Below, piece after piece: positions 1 to 6,757 of a stretch of 10,129 bases of DNA. Made by a program: the position numbers and the translations under genes. Origin of the DNA: Bacillota bacterium (GTDB taxonomy: Bacteria; Bacillota; Clostridia; Christensenellales; SZUA-584). The notes beneath the pieces are model-generated. The model saw nothing but the letters and a program-made list of their open reading frames with translations. It was not told where the DNA came from and did no database searches. The DNA lies in contig JAEZHF010000016.1 of NCBI GenBank assembly GCA_023416745.1, positions 1 through 10,129 on the forward strand. Direction: 5' to 3'. Positions within the stretch are counted from its first letter, which is position 1. Every line of letters begins with the position of its first letter.

Positions 1-156
1 TATGATTTCTACGCCCTTCCGTGCACATAGCTCCCTTAGTATCTTTCCGATTTCTGCTTTCATCTTCCCAAAGATGATCTGTCTCCGGTACTTTGGTGCA
101 AATACTATGTGATATTTGCAGTTCCACCTTGTGTGTGCTAGACTACTACTGTCCAT
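1..156 (-). CDS. tnpA: IS200-type transposase TnpA, N-terminal 52 residues (partial)
   Basis: The protein begins MDSSSLAHTRWNCKYHIVFA and continues with PKYRRQIIFG, which is the characteristic N-terminus of IS200/IS605 TnpA, the small HUH (Y1) single-strand transposase. The HUH motif and catalytic tyrosine lie in the missing C-terminal part, so activity cannot be judged. I chose the ATG at 154-156 because the Shine-Dalgarno AAGGAGGA (163-170) is at the right distance. The ATG at 158-160 opens a frame that stops after four codons. The part that is visible has no frameshift or stop. The start codon lies in one arm of a perfect 10-bp inverted repeat, which suggests translational repression of the transposase. 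Confidence 0.93.
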   Translation of the reverse strand, partial: MDSSSLAHTRWNCKYHIVFAPKYRRQIIFGKMKAEIGKILRELCARKGVEII

Positions 157-227
157 CCATCGTCCTCCTTTTTGATGTTTGCGGTTGGCAGACCTGCTTG
201 CATCCTCCCAGAGTGCGCGATGGATGG
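153..227 (-). promoter_or_regulatory. Long-range stem sequestering the tnpA start codon
   Basis: On the minus strand CCATCCATCG (218-227) is the exact reverse complement of CGATGGATGG (153-162), which includes the tnpA start ATG. The stem would enclose about 55 nt containing the ribosome binding site. IS200 of enteric bacteria is known to keep TnpA synthesis very low with a 5'-UTR stem-loop, and this looks like the equivalent. Formation of the stem is inferred from complementarity. Confidence 0.6.
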
Positions 228-252
228 CTACTTATAGCTTTAAGCTTTCCCG

Positions 253-275
253 AACCCCCAGTCGAACTGGGGGTT
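253..275. repeat. GC-rich hairpin, probable IS200 left-end hairpin
   Basis: AACCCCCAGT (253-262) and ACTGGGGGTT (266-275) form a perfect 10-bp stem with a 3-nt loop. Hairpins of this kind just inside the element's end are recognised by TnpA as single-stranded DNA. On the plus strand the stem runs into TTTT, so it could also stop transcription entering the element. Confidence 0.6.
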
Positions 276-286
276 TTCGCATATAA

Positions 287-319
287 AAAGGCACTGCGGT
301 TGATTATCGCAGTGCCTTT
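287..319 (-). terminator. Intrinsic terminator of the DUF4914 gene
   Basis: A perfect 12-bp stem is formed by 287-298 and 308-319 with a 9-nt loop. On the minus strand it is followed by a T run (TTTTTATAT, including stem bases). It starts 11 bp after the DUF4914 stop codon, as expected for that gene's terminator. It also insulates the gene from the neighbouring insertion element. Confidence 0.85.
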
Positions 320-329
320 CTTATTCAAA

Positions 330-2198
330 TCAGAGCCTCATGGGAATTAACTCACAGTAGTCACTTATCGTACCGTTATCAAGACAACACTCGATTAATT
401 GACGGCCAAGCGGGCTCATCTCCGGACTCAAATAATGCCTGAGTTCCTTTCTGAAGAATTTCTCAAGAATATGTGCGCCCTTCTCAAAGCCTTTATCTCC
501 GATTTCATGCTGCAAATTGGTTTGCAGCAAGCCTTTATGTATATACGTTCCGTCAACCTTCATCGAGTCGAGCGCATATCCCAGCAAATGACACTTGCTC
601 TCCACCAGTTGATCGGACGTGAACTTTGCGCTGCCTCGGCGAGCCAGGTATTCCCGGGTTATCCACTGCGGCATAAACCCGACTTTATATGCCCCGACAT
701 GCTGATTGGGTATCAGTATATAGCGCGTTGCTGTCGCCTTTACAAACTGGTCGAGCAACAGGTTTGCCTGTATATGCATCTTGCCGGTTGCAAACGGCCA
801 GTAAGACCCGATACCTTCGCTGGTCATTTCGTGCGAACCGATGATGCTTGGATTGTCAAAACCACGGGGCGCCACCAGACGCCACAACCACGCCAGTCCG
901 GGGGGCAGTATATGAAACATACCCATTATGCCGAACGACGGTGCCTCTTTGGTACACACCGGTGTTCTGACTCCAAAGCTGCGTACATCAACTTCTACTG
1001 GCTCGTCGACCACATCGGGCACAAATCGGCGCGGCATAATCACACGCGGGTTGGGGCACGGCTTGTTATCTTCGTCCATCGTATGTTCCCATATGAGGCA
1101 AGTCGCACCCTCCACGCCCTGGAGGTTAAGAAACACCAATGGCTCCTTTGGATGAATACAAAGCTCTTCATACATGGGTGATTTGCCGTAACGGTCGATA
1201 TGGTTAATACGCAAAAACCAACCGTTTTCTGCATCCTTGACGACCAGCCGGCCGCTGTTCGTCTGCATGGCGGGATGGCAGAGTGCCATATCGTCAGTCA
1301 CAGGGCGCAGCGTGCACGTTTCTTTCATGATCAGGTAGTACTTTACATGCGTTACGGTGTTCTCGCCAATAAGAACCTGGCCGTTGGGTTCTTTATGAAT
1401 TGGCTCTATCATCTCACTTTTTCCGCCGCCGCTTGCGCCTTCATGCATTATTGTAATCAGATTGTCATATGGGGTGATCACCTGAACGGTTGATGCATGT
1501 GCCGTTACCCAGCCTTCCCGTTCGCCCACGTTCAGCAATACACCGTAAACGCCTTTTTTTGCGCTTGGCCCCGGATATAGGTTGTACGAAAACAACTCAT
1601 GAATATCATCCAGACGATTGTGAACAACAACCTGTTTTTCTTTGAAATGAGTATGCCGGAACGGCGGAGCCAAAAAGATCACTGCTTTTGGCGTAAATAT
1701 ATCCGGAAGCTGGCTTTTTGGGATATAACCTTGTAAATCGGCCAAACCGGCGGCGAAAAACGCAGCGTTAAGCGGTGCAATAAGCAGTGATGGGTAGCCG
1801 AACTTACTGTCCCCCGCCATGAACGGAATTAGTATCAGATCCTGCTCCTTGAGCCATTTAAACGTTTCCGTGCGCAACTCGTCAAATTGAACGCCATATA
1901 TCTTCTTATAGTTCGGTTTGTCCGTCGGCTTCTTATCAGCTATTACGAGACAATCCGGGTCGCGGCGCCGCATATACATATCTGTGTAGTTGACCACTAC
2001 ACCATTTTTGCATTTTGCTACTGTTGCTTCGTGCACATAGCCGATTCCCGGTACATCAAAGCCCACTTCAAAATGCGAGTTTTCCGCACCGCCCAGCGAA
2101 AGCGCAAGCAATTCACTCCGAGTTTCAGGCATCTCAATCTTCTTCTCTCCAGTCAGGATATCCCGGATGTACACCGGGATGTTTAGTCTGTCTTGCAT
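330..2198 (-). CDS. DUF4914 family P-loop protein (622 aa)
   Basis: I recognise this as a DUF4914 protein, a family of about 620-650 residues found in Clostridia and Bacteroidota with no established function, so its role is unknown. Residues 254-261 read GASGGGKS, a Walker-A-like loop in the context MHEGASGGGKSEM. This resembles the phosphate-binding loop of PEP carboxykinase and HPr kinase, and suggests a nucleotide-binding, kinase- or carboxykinase-like core. Other notable blocks are NPRVIMPRRF (383-392) and GSHEMTSEGIGSYWPFATGK (454-473). I see no signal peptide or membrane segment, so it is probably cytosolic. The ATG is supported by GGGAGG six bases upstream. The length is full for the family and there is no frameshift. 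It is a single-gene unit with its own promoter and terminator, and the gene next to it is an IS200 transposase. The family call is from memory of sequence pattern; the fold is inference. Confidence 0.8.
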   Translation of the reverse strand: MQDRLNIPVYIRDILTGEKKIEMPETRSELLALSLGGAENSHFEVGFDVPGIGYVHEATVAKCKNGVVVNYTDMYMRRRDPDCLVIADKKPTDKPNYKKIYGVQFDELRTETFKWLKEQDLILIPFMAGDSKFGYPSLLIAPLNAAFFAAGLADLQGYIPKSQLPDIFTPKAVIFLAPPFRHTHFKEKQVVVHNRLDDIHELFSYNLYPGPSAKKGVYGVLLNVGEREGWVTAHASTVQVITPYDNLITIMHEGASGGGKSEMIEPIHKEPNGQVLIGENTVTHVKYYLIMKETCTLRPVTDDMALCHPAMQTNSGRLVVKDAENGWFLRINHIDRYGKSPMYEELCIHPKEPLVFLNLQGVEGATCLIWEHTMDEDNKPCPNPRVIMPRRFVPDVVDEPVEVDVRSFGVRTPVCTKEAPSFGIMGMFHILPPGLAWLWRLVAPRGFDNPSIIGSHEMTSEGIGSYWPFATGKMHIQANLLLDQFVKATATRYILIPNQHVGAYKVGFMPQWITREYLARRGSAKFTSDQLVESKCHLLGYALDSMKVDGTYIHKGLLQTNLQHEIGDKGFEKGAHILEKFFRKELRHYLSPEMSPLGRQLIECCLDNGTISDYCELIPMRL

Positions 2199-2244
2199 TC
2201 GCAGCCTCCCAAAATTAAAAGTTTTAAATTCTTATTATGCATAA

Positions 2245-2273
2245 ATAGTACCATATAGGAGCTTATGTTGCAA
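2245..2273 (-). promoter_or_regulatory. Probable promoter of the DUF4914 gene
   Basis: On the minus strand the -35 element TTGCAA (2268-2273) is 17 bp from an extended -10, TGG-TACTAT (-10 at 2245-2250). Transcription would begin near 2238, about 40 nt before the start codon. The match to sigma-A consensus is moderate. The -35 is inside one copy of a repeated box, so binding there should affect this promoter. Confidence 0.5.
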
Positions 2274-2297
2274 TATTAATTAGTTTTTTGCAATATT
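2268..2297. repeat. Two direct TTGCAATATT boxes, 20 bp apart
   Basis: TTGCAATATT occurs at 2268-2277 and again at 2288-2297. The period of 20 bp is about two helical turns, so both would face the same side of the DNA. One copy covers the predicted -35 of the DUF4914 promoter. This suggests an operator or activator site, but in such an AT-rich region chance cannot be excluded. Confidence 0.4.
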
Positions 2298-2536
2298 CTT
2301 ATTTTTATTATTCATATTGTGATTAATATTCTCGCAACTGGTAATCTGTGTTATTATAACCACTGAAACATTCAAACAAAAATCACGCTTTGTTTTCTGA
2401 CGAGATAAACAAGCCTAAGCAATTGGGTTGCGGCAGACTCGTGCTATCAAGAGTGCACAACACACAATTATAATCAGCGCGGTTACATGCATCTATATCT
2501 TTTACTCTTTGCCGCTATAGTTGAAAGGAGAACATA

Positions 2537-3025
2537 ATGTCAGAAGTGCTTATACGCCAAGTGCGCCTCGATGAGCTGGATGTATTCGCTGATGTGATAC
2601 GCAAAAGCTTCATCACAGTCGCTGGGGACTTTGGGCTTACGGAACAGAACTGCCCGACAAACGGGGCGTTCATCCAAACGGAACGGCTGTTGTCCGACTG
2701 GGATAACGGAAATGTGATGGCCGGCCTGTTCGCGGACGGGAAGCCGGCAGGGTTTGCGCAGCTGGCGCAAAAGGACGCTGCCGTGTTTGAGCTTTGCAAA
2801 GTGGCGGTGCTGCCGCAATTCCGTCATGAGGGATACGGCGCGCGGCTGCTGAATTGGGCGCGTGAAACCGTTCGCGAAAAGGGCGGTAGCAGGATCACCA
2901 TCGGTATTATCGAGGAGAACACGGTGCTGAAAAGCTGGTATCAGTCGTACGGCTTCCTGCATACCGGAACATGCGTGTTTTCGCACCTGCCGTTCACCGT
3001 GGGGTTCATGGAACTTGGCGTCTAG
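2537..3025 (+). CDS. GNAT family N-acetyltransferase (162 aa)
   Basis: This is a cytosolic acetyltransferase that would transfer an acetyl group from acetyl-CoA to an amine; the acceptor is unknown. The acetyl-CoA-binding motif A is clear: the strand CKVAVLPQF (87-95) runs into RHEGYG (96-101), matching the Q/R-x-x-G-x-G/A loop, followed by the helix ARLLNWARE. Near the end WYQSYGF (134-140) is the usual C-terminal block with its tyrosine. The length is typical of a single GNAT domain. The ATG follows AAAGGAG (2524-2530) at six bases. An MFS transporter gene follows after 68 bp on the same strand. Because that gene has its own promoter, the two are only loosely linked. Small-molecule, antibiotic or protein N-terminal acetylation are all possible. 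Confidence 0.92.
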   Translation: MSEVLIRQVRLDELDVFADVIRKSFITVAGDFGLTEQNCPTNGAFIQTERLLSDWDNGNVMAGLFADGKPAGFAQLAQKDAAVFELCKVAVLPQFRHEGYGARLLNWARETVREKGGSRITIGIIEENTVLKSWYQSYGFLHTGTCVFSHLPFTVGFMELGV

Positions 3026-3028
3026 TAT

Positions 3029-3057
3029 TTGAATGGTACGGCTTTCCGTGATATGAT
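3029..3057 (+). promoter_or_regulatory. Promoter of the MFS gene
   Basis: TTGAAT (3029-3034) and TATGAT (3052-3057) are separated by 17 bp, a good sigma-A arrangement. Initiation near 3064 would give a leader of about 30 nt. The promoter begins immediately after the GNAT stop codon, so the transporter can be expressed independently of the acetyltransferase. Confidence 0.6.
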
Positions 3058-3093
3058 GGGCATTACTGACAGTACACAGGACGGCGGCAGGAC

Positions 3094-4368
3094 ATGACAG
3101 ACAAGCAGAAAAAGGACTTATACCTGTTTTTTGTGGTCATCGCGGCGGTCAACATCGCGATCGGCTTCAGTGACGGGCTCTTTTCCAACTACTTCAAGGA
3201 AGTATATAACACAAACGGGTTTCAGCGCGGGCTTCTCGAGCTTCCCAGAGAACTCCCGGGTGTGATCGTGTTCTTTCTGGTCAGTGCCGTGGCTTGCTTT
3301 GGCGACATCACCATTGCGATTGCCGCTCAGGCACTGGCTGCCATTGGGCTTTCGGTACTCGGCTTCTTCACCCCACCGTTTGCCGGAATGCTGATATTTT
3401 TGTTTATCAACTCGCTGGGCTTTCACCTCTACCTGCCGCTCAAAGACAGCATTGGTTTGGCGCTCGCCCAGCCTGACAGAATCGGCAAGCGCATGGGGCA
3501 GTTTGGCGGCGTCCAGTTTGCTTTTCTGATGCTCTCCGGCGTCGCAGTGTTCTTCTTATTCCGTTTCGGCGTTTTCAGTTTTCAGACCCCCACAAAATGG
3601 ACGTTCGCCGTTTCGGCAGCTTTCTATGTTGTTACCCTGCTGCTGCTTGTCAAACTGAAGCGCGACGTCGGACAGGTGCGCACCAGGCGCGAGAAGCTCA
3701 AATTTGTATTTCGAAAGGAATACCGGTTCTTTTACATACTCGCCATCGTTTTTGGTGTGCAGAAGCAGGTGATGCTCGTCTTCGGGCCGTGGGTGCTCAT
3801 TGAAACGCTCGGTCAGCAGGTGGATACCATCGTGCTGCTGGGCATCATCGCGTCACTGCTGGGCATGTTATTCATGCCGCAGCTGGGCAAATGGATCGAC
3901 CGCTTCGGCGTGAAAAAGCTGCTGTATGCGGATGCGCTCTCTTTTATCGTCGTGTACCTTTGCTACGGCTTGCTGACCCATTTGTTCAACGACGGGGTGA
4001 TTGCCAAGATGAGGCTCCCGCTCATACTCACCTGCTCGTTGTTTGTGGCAGACCGCCTCTCCTCCCAGATGGGCATTATCCGAACGATTTATTTGAAATC
4101 CATTGTCGTTGATGCTGCCGATGTGACACCGACACTTTCGTTGGCGATGATGCTGGATCACATCGTGTCCATCACCGTCGGCATATTGGGCGGCGTCATC
4201 TGGATCACCATCGGATCACAGTATATCTTCTATATCGTTGCAGCACTCTCTTTCGCCAACCTGGCAGTGGCCATCATCGTGAAAGAGCCGCGCGATGACC
4301 TGGGCGGAAGCGATCTGCCGCATTTGCGCAAGGCGCGGCGGAACGCAGCATCTGACCGGAGGGTTTGA
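3094..4368 (+). CDS. Major facilitator superfamily transporter (424 aa)
   Basis: This is an integral membrane protein with about twelve hydrophobic segments spread over 424 residues, as in MFS transporters. The loop GKWIDRFGVKK (265-275) is the conserved MFS loop motif (G-x-x-x-D-R-x-G) at the start of the second half. A charged loop around 189-212 separates the two halves. The first segment follows the short cytosolic start MTDKQKKDLY, and the tail after about residue 395 is charged and cytosolic. The substrate cannot be read from the sequence; drug or metabolite efflux is a guess based on the neighbouring GNAT and ABC-F genes. The start is the only ATG after an in-frame stop at 3067-3069, but its ribosome binding site is weak (AGGA almost touching the ATG). 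The next gene converges on it. Confidence 0.9.
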   Translation: MTDKQKKDLYLFFVVIAAVNIAIGFSDGLFSNYFKEVYNTNGFQRGLLELPRELPGVIVFFLVSAVACFGDITIAIAAQALAAIGLSVLGFFTPPFAGMLIFLFINSLGFHLYLPLKDSIGLALAQPDRIGKRMGQFGGVQFAFLMLSGVAVFFLFRFGVFSFQTPTKWTFAVSAAFYVVTLLLLVKLKRDVGQVRTRREKLKFVFRKEYRFFYILAIVFGVQKQVMLVFGPWVLIETLGQQVDTIVLLGIIASLLGMLFMPQLGKWIDRFGVKKLLYADALSFIVVYLCYGLLTHLFNDGVIAKMRLPLILTCSLFVADRLSSQMGIIRTIYLKSIVVDAADVTPTLSLAMMLDHIVSITVGILGGVIWITIGSQYIFYIVAALSFANLAVAIIVKEPRDDLGGSDLPHLRKARRNAASDRRV

Positions 4369-4382
4369 GTGGAGAAATAAAA

Positions 4383-4412
4383 AGAACGCGGCAATTCACA
4401 CTTGCGCGTTCT
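4383..4412 (-). terminator. Terminator between converging genes
   Basis: The arms 4383-4394 and 4402-4412 pair over 11 bp with one bulged G and a 7-nt loop. On the minus strand the stem runs into a T-rich tail (TTCTTTTTATTT), so it terminates the peptidoglycan-binding gene. On the plus strand the tail is poor, but the hairpin sits 14 bp after the MFS stop and may serve both directions. Confidence 0.75.
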
Positions 4413-4428
4413 CTTACGGTTCGTCTAA

Positions 4429-5193
4429 TTAAGAGAGCTGTCCCGCTGCCACCAGCACGTTGCGGGCATGCTCCTTGTCCACAAAGCCCATCACGCCGGA
4501 TACGCTGCCCGAGAAGTACAGGCAGGCATGACCCGTCATGTCGTTGTCTGCAATCGTATCCTCGCCGCCCGTATGGCCCAGCAGTGACGCCGCATAGGTC
4601 TTGTCGCCCACCGTCACCAGCACGGGGCGTTTCTCCCATGTAAACTCTCCGCCAAAGCATTCCAGAAACACGTCTGTCGCGGCACCGTCCACCGTCTCCA
4701 CGTCCGCGTGACCTGTCCCTCCCGTCCGCTTGACAGAAAAGGACTTGCTTGTATTGAAGTCAGTAATGGTGATCGTCGTATCTGCCGGAATTGCCGCGTT
4801 CACCGTGGTCGACCAGTCAGCCGCTTCTCCCGGTGTCGGCGTGCCCGTCAGCGACGGCCCGGAGGGCGGTATCACACCGGGGCTCAAGGGCTTTCTCACC
4901 GCATCCATCGCAAACAGCTTGTCGTACGACAGCTCGCCCAACCGGCCGTCCGATTCCAGCCCGTTGTTTTTCTGGAACTCAACGACTGCTGCCTGCGTCA
5001 TGCCTTTATACATGCCTGTCGGGCGGTAATTTAAATAACCAAGCTCCCGCAGGCGCATCTGGACTCTGAAAACTGCCGGGCCGCTGCTGTCGAGCATCAG
5101 CATCTGAAACCCCTCAGGCGCACCCAGTGATACCGGCACGCCTATTGAGAAAACGAGTGCGATCACGAGCAGGATCAGCGTTATCTTTTTCAT
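4429..5193 (-). CDS. Secreted peptidoglycan-binding protein with uncharacterised C-terminal domain (254 aa)
   Basis: Residues 1 to about 25 are a signal peptide (MKK, a hydrophobic stretch, then VSLGA). Residues 38-94 are a PG_binding_1 domain, with the pattern VFRVQMRLRELGYL, MTQAAVVEFQKNNGL and DGRLG. A Pro/Thr/Gly-rich linker (about 100-125) leads to a C-terminal domain (126-250) containing GHADVE (161-166) and TGHACLYFSGS (220-230). I recall similar domains in other clostridial secreted proteins but know no function for them. The protein would act outside the membrane at the cell wall. The start is the ATG at 5193: AGGAAGTGATC, close to the full anti-Shine-Dalgarno complement, lies six bases upstream, whereas the GTG at 5205 is inside that site. 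The gene lies 63 bp after the ABC-F gene with no clear terminator between them, so read-through is possible. Confidence 0.85.
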   Translation of the reverse strand: MKKITLILLVIALVFSIGVPVSLGAPEGFQMLMLDSSGPAVFRVQMRLRELGYLNYRPTGMYKGMTQAAVVEFQKNNGLESDGRLGELSYDKLFAMDAVRKPLSPGVIPPSGPSLTGTPTPGEAADWSTTVNAAIPADTTITITDFNTSKSFSVKRTGGTGHADVETVDGAATDVFLECFGGEFTWEKRPVLVTVGDKTYAASLLGHTGGEDTIADNDMTGHACLYFSGSVSGVMGFVDKEHARNVLVAAGQLS

Positions 5194-5222
5194 ATGCAGG
5201 ATCACTTCCTATAGTTTTTTTC

Positions 5223-5234
5223 CATGATATCATG
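5223..5234. repeat. 12-bp perfect palindrome CATGATATCATG
   Basis: This perfect palindrome sits 30 bp upstream of the peptidoglycan-binding gene and 23 bp after the ABC-F stop. Its place suggests a small operator, but no promoter of good quality is visible beside it. Confidence 0.35.
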
Positions 5235-5256
5235 TTTTGTCCCAAAAGTACAGTAT

Positions 5257-6729
5257 TTAACCCTTAAATGGGGAACATGCTTGGAGATACGCCTCAAAAC
5301 CGCCCTCAAACGTGCAGGCTTTACCATCCTCAAGCCGGATGATACGATCCGCCACGGCGGATATGAACGCCCTGTCGTGGGAAGCGAACAGCACCGCGCC
5401 GGGATAGGCCGACAGAACGTCCGTCAACGCCTGCCGCGAGCCGATGTCCAGAAAGTTGGTGGGCTCATCCAGTACCAGCAGGTTAAAATCACTGAGCATG
5501 ACAGCGGCGAGAGAGAGCTTGAGCCGTTCCCCGCCGCTCAGCACGGACACGCTCTTGTGCATCTCGTCGCGCCGGAGCAGCAGCCTCGCCAGTATCGTGC
5601 GCGCAAACGTCTCCTCGTATACCGAATGCGACATCGCATTCTGCAGAATGCTGGCGTTGTCGTCCAGCCCGCCGGTGTCCTGTCGGTAATAGCCGATTTT
5701 CAGTCCCGCGCACGCGTGTATCCCCGCACTCCGCTCCGCGATAAGGCTGAGCAGCGTGGTCTTGCCCGCGCCGTTGGGCCCGATCAGCGCCGTTTTGCTT
5801 CCGTTGGTTACGGTGAACCGGCAGCCGTTCAGCACCAAGCGTTCACCGTATTGCACCGAAACCCCGTCCGCGCTCACCAGCACCGAGCTGTGCAGCGCGC
5901 TGGGCTTGATATCGAACGATATGGGCTTCTGATGCCACGGCTTTTCCACCTTCTCTAACTGCCCGATGCGGCTCCTGGCCGCTTTGGCGGCGCGGTCCAG
6001 CTTCTCCTTCTGCTTCTGCCCGCCCATCTTGTGCAGCCGCGCCTCCGAGTTGCCCATGCGTTTGGGTGCTTTTCTGACACCCGCGGACTGCCGGGACTTC
6101 TCCGCCGCCACGTGCTTCAGCCGCTCCCGCTCGGCGGCGTAAACGTCGTAACGCGCCGCCTGTGCCGCCTTCTCGCGCTCCTTTTGTTCCAGATATTCGC
6201 TATAACCGCAGCCGTAAAGCGTAAATTCACCGCCATCCAGATCCAGTACCTTGTTGCACACGTTTTCCAGCAGCATGCGGTCGTGCGAAATCAGCAGCAG
6301 CGCGCCGCGAAATGCCTGCAGCAGACTCTCGAGCAACCCGATGCCGTCAATATCGAGGTTGGTCGTCGGCTCGTCAGCCAGCAGCAGGTCGGGCCGTGCC
6401 GCAAATGCCTCAGCGATCAGCGCTTTGGTACGCTCGCCCCCGCTGTATGCGCCGTCCAGTACGAAGCCCAGCCGCTCCGCCGCCCGAGCGCTGTCTTCCG
6501 TATCCTCCGGTACACCAAGCTGAGGGATAACGCCCACATGCCCGCGCACCGCCACGCGCCCCGCGTCCGGCTGCAATTCTCCCGTAATGAGCCGCAGCAG
6601 TGTAGTTTTTCCTGCGCCGTTTGCGCCCACCACCGCCACCTTGTCGCCCGCATATATTGCCAGCCGCTCCAGCGAGAACAGCTTTCTCACGCCGAAACTC
6701 ATCTGAAGCTTGTTTATCTCCAATAACAA
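5257..6729 (-). CDS. ABC-F ribosomal protection protein, Vga/Msr/Lsa type (about 490 aa)
   Basis: This is a soluble tandem ATPase with no membrane segments. ABC-F proteins of this class bind the ribosomal E site and displace antibiotics from the 50S subunit. Numbering from the TTG start: domain 1 has Walker A GANGAGKT (35-42), signature YSGGER (95-100) and Walker B LLLADEP (115-121). A charged linker of about 80-90 residues (about 180-270) follows. Domain 2 has GPNGAGKT (317-324), LSGGER (397-402) and LLVLDEP (417-423). Both catalytic glutamates and both SHD switches are present. The short domain 1, the EQKEREK linker start and SVLSGGER resemble Vga-type proteins; housekeeping ABC-F roles are less likely. 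I prefer the TTG at 6727-6729, nine bases after AAAGGAG (6739-6745). The frame stays open to 6789, but its extra 20 residues have no ABC-F character. A regulated leader precedes the gene. The drug spectrum cannot be told. Confidence 0.88.
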   Translation of the reverse strand: MLLEINKLQMSFGVRKLFSLERLAIYAGDKVAVVGANGAGKTTLLRLITGELQPDAGRVAVRGHVGVIPQLGVPEDTEDSARAAERLGFVLDGAYSGGERTKALIAEAFAARPDLLLADEPTTNLDIDGIGLLESLLQAFRGALLLISHDRMLLENVCNKVLDLDGGEFTLYGCGYSEYLEQKEREKAAQAARYDVYAAERERLKHVAAEKSRQSAGVRKAPKRMGNSEARLHKMGGQKQKEKLDRAAKAARSRIGQLEKVEKPWHQKPISFDIKPSALHSSVLVSADGVSVQYGERLVLNGCRFTVTNGSKTALIGPNGAGKTTLLSLIAERSAGIHACAGLKIGYYRQDTGGLDDNASILQNAMSHSVYEETFARTILARLLLRRDEMHKSVSVLSGGERLKLSLAAVMLSDFNLLVLDEPTNFLDIGSRQALTDVLSAYPGAVLFASHDRAFISAVADRIIRLEDGKACTFEGGFEAYLQACSPFKG

Positions 6730-6757
6730 AAAAATCCACTCCTTTACAGAGAGGATT
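6728..6757 (-). terminator. Terminator-like hairpin overlapping the ABC-F ribosome binding site
   Basis: On the minus strand AATCC (6753-6757) pairs with GGATT (6733-6737). After one T-T mismatch, CTCT (6748-6751) pairs with GGAG (6739-6742), including one G-U pair. The loop is GTAAA. Seven consecutive T (6728-6734) close and follow the stem. The ribosome binding site AAAGGAG is in the loop and 3' arm, and the TTG start is in the T run, so the hairpin would both stop transcription and mask translation. Confidence 0.6.

Larger units (their letters stand above)
1..275 (-). mobile_element. IS200/IS605-family element, 5' part, cut by the window edge
   Basis: This stretch carries the start of a TnpA-type transposase gene together with the structured region upstream of it. 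That region includes a 10-bp inverted repeat covering the start codon (153-162 with 218-227) and a 10-bp GC-rich hairpin at 253-275, which is the kind of subterminal hairpin that IS200-type elements carry at their left end. The exact outer boundary is not defined, because these elements have no terminal inverted repeats and make no target duplication. I place it near the GC-rich hairpin. The rest of the element lies left of base 1. Confidence 0.75.
2199..2536. other. Divergent intergenic region between DUF4914 and GNAT genes
   Basis: This is a 338-bp AT-rich stretch between divergent genes with no credible coding frame. Towards the minus side it carries the promoter and repeated boxes listed separately. 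Other -10-like sequences are TATAAT on the minus strand (2353-2358) and TATAAT on the plus strand (2469-2474). The latter could serve the GNAT gene, but I see no good -35 17 bp upstream of it. Confidence 0.6.

Noticed and set aside
93..350. 85-codon plus-strand frame at the left edge
   Set aside because: It runs across the IS200 start region and two hairpins, one of which is a terminator; its translation has no protein character.
399..1181. Open frame of 260 codons on the plus strand opposite DUF4914
   Set aside because: No recognisable motif and no good ribosome binding site; the opposite strand has a full-length family protein with RBS, promoter and terminator.
5224..5958. Open frame of 244 codons on the plus strand opposite the ABC-F gene
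   Set aside because: It overlaps the second ATPase domain in antisense and its composition is that of a shadow frame.
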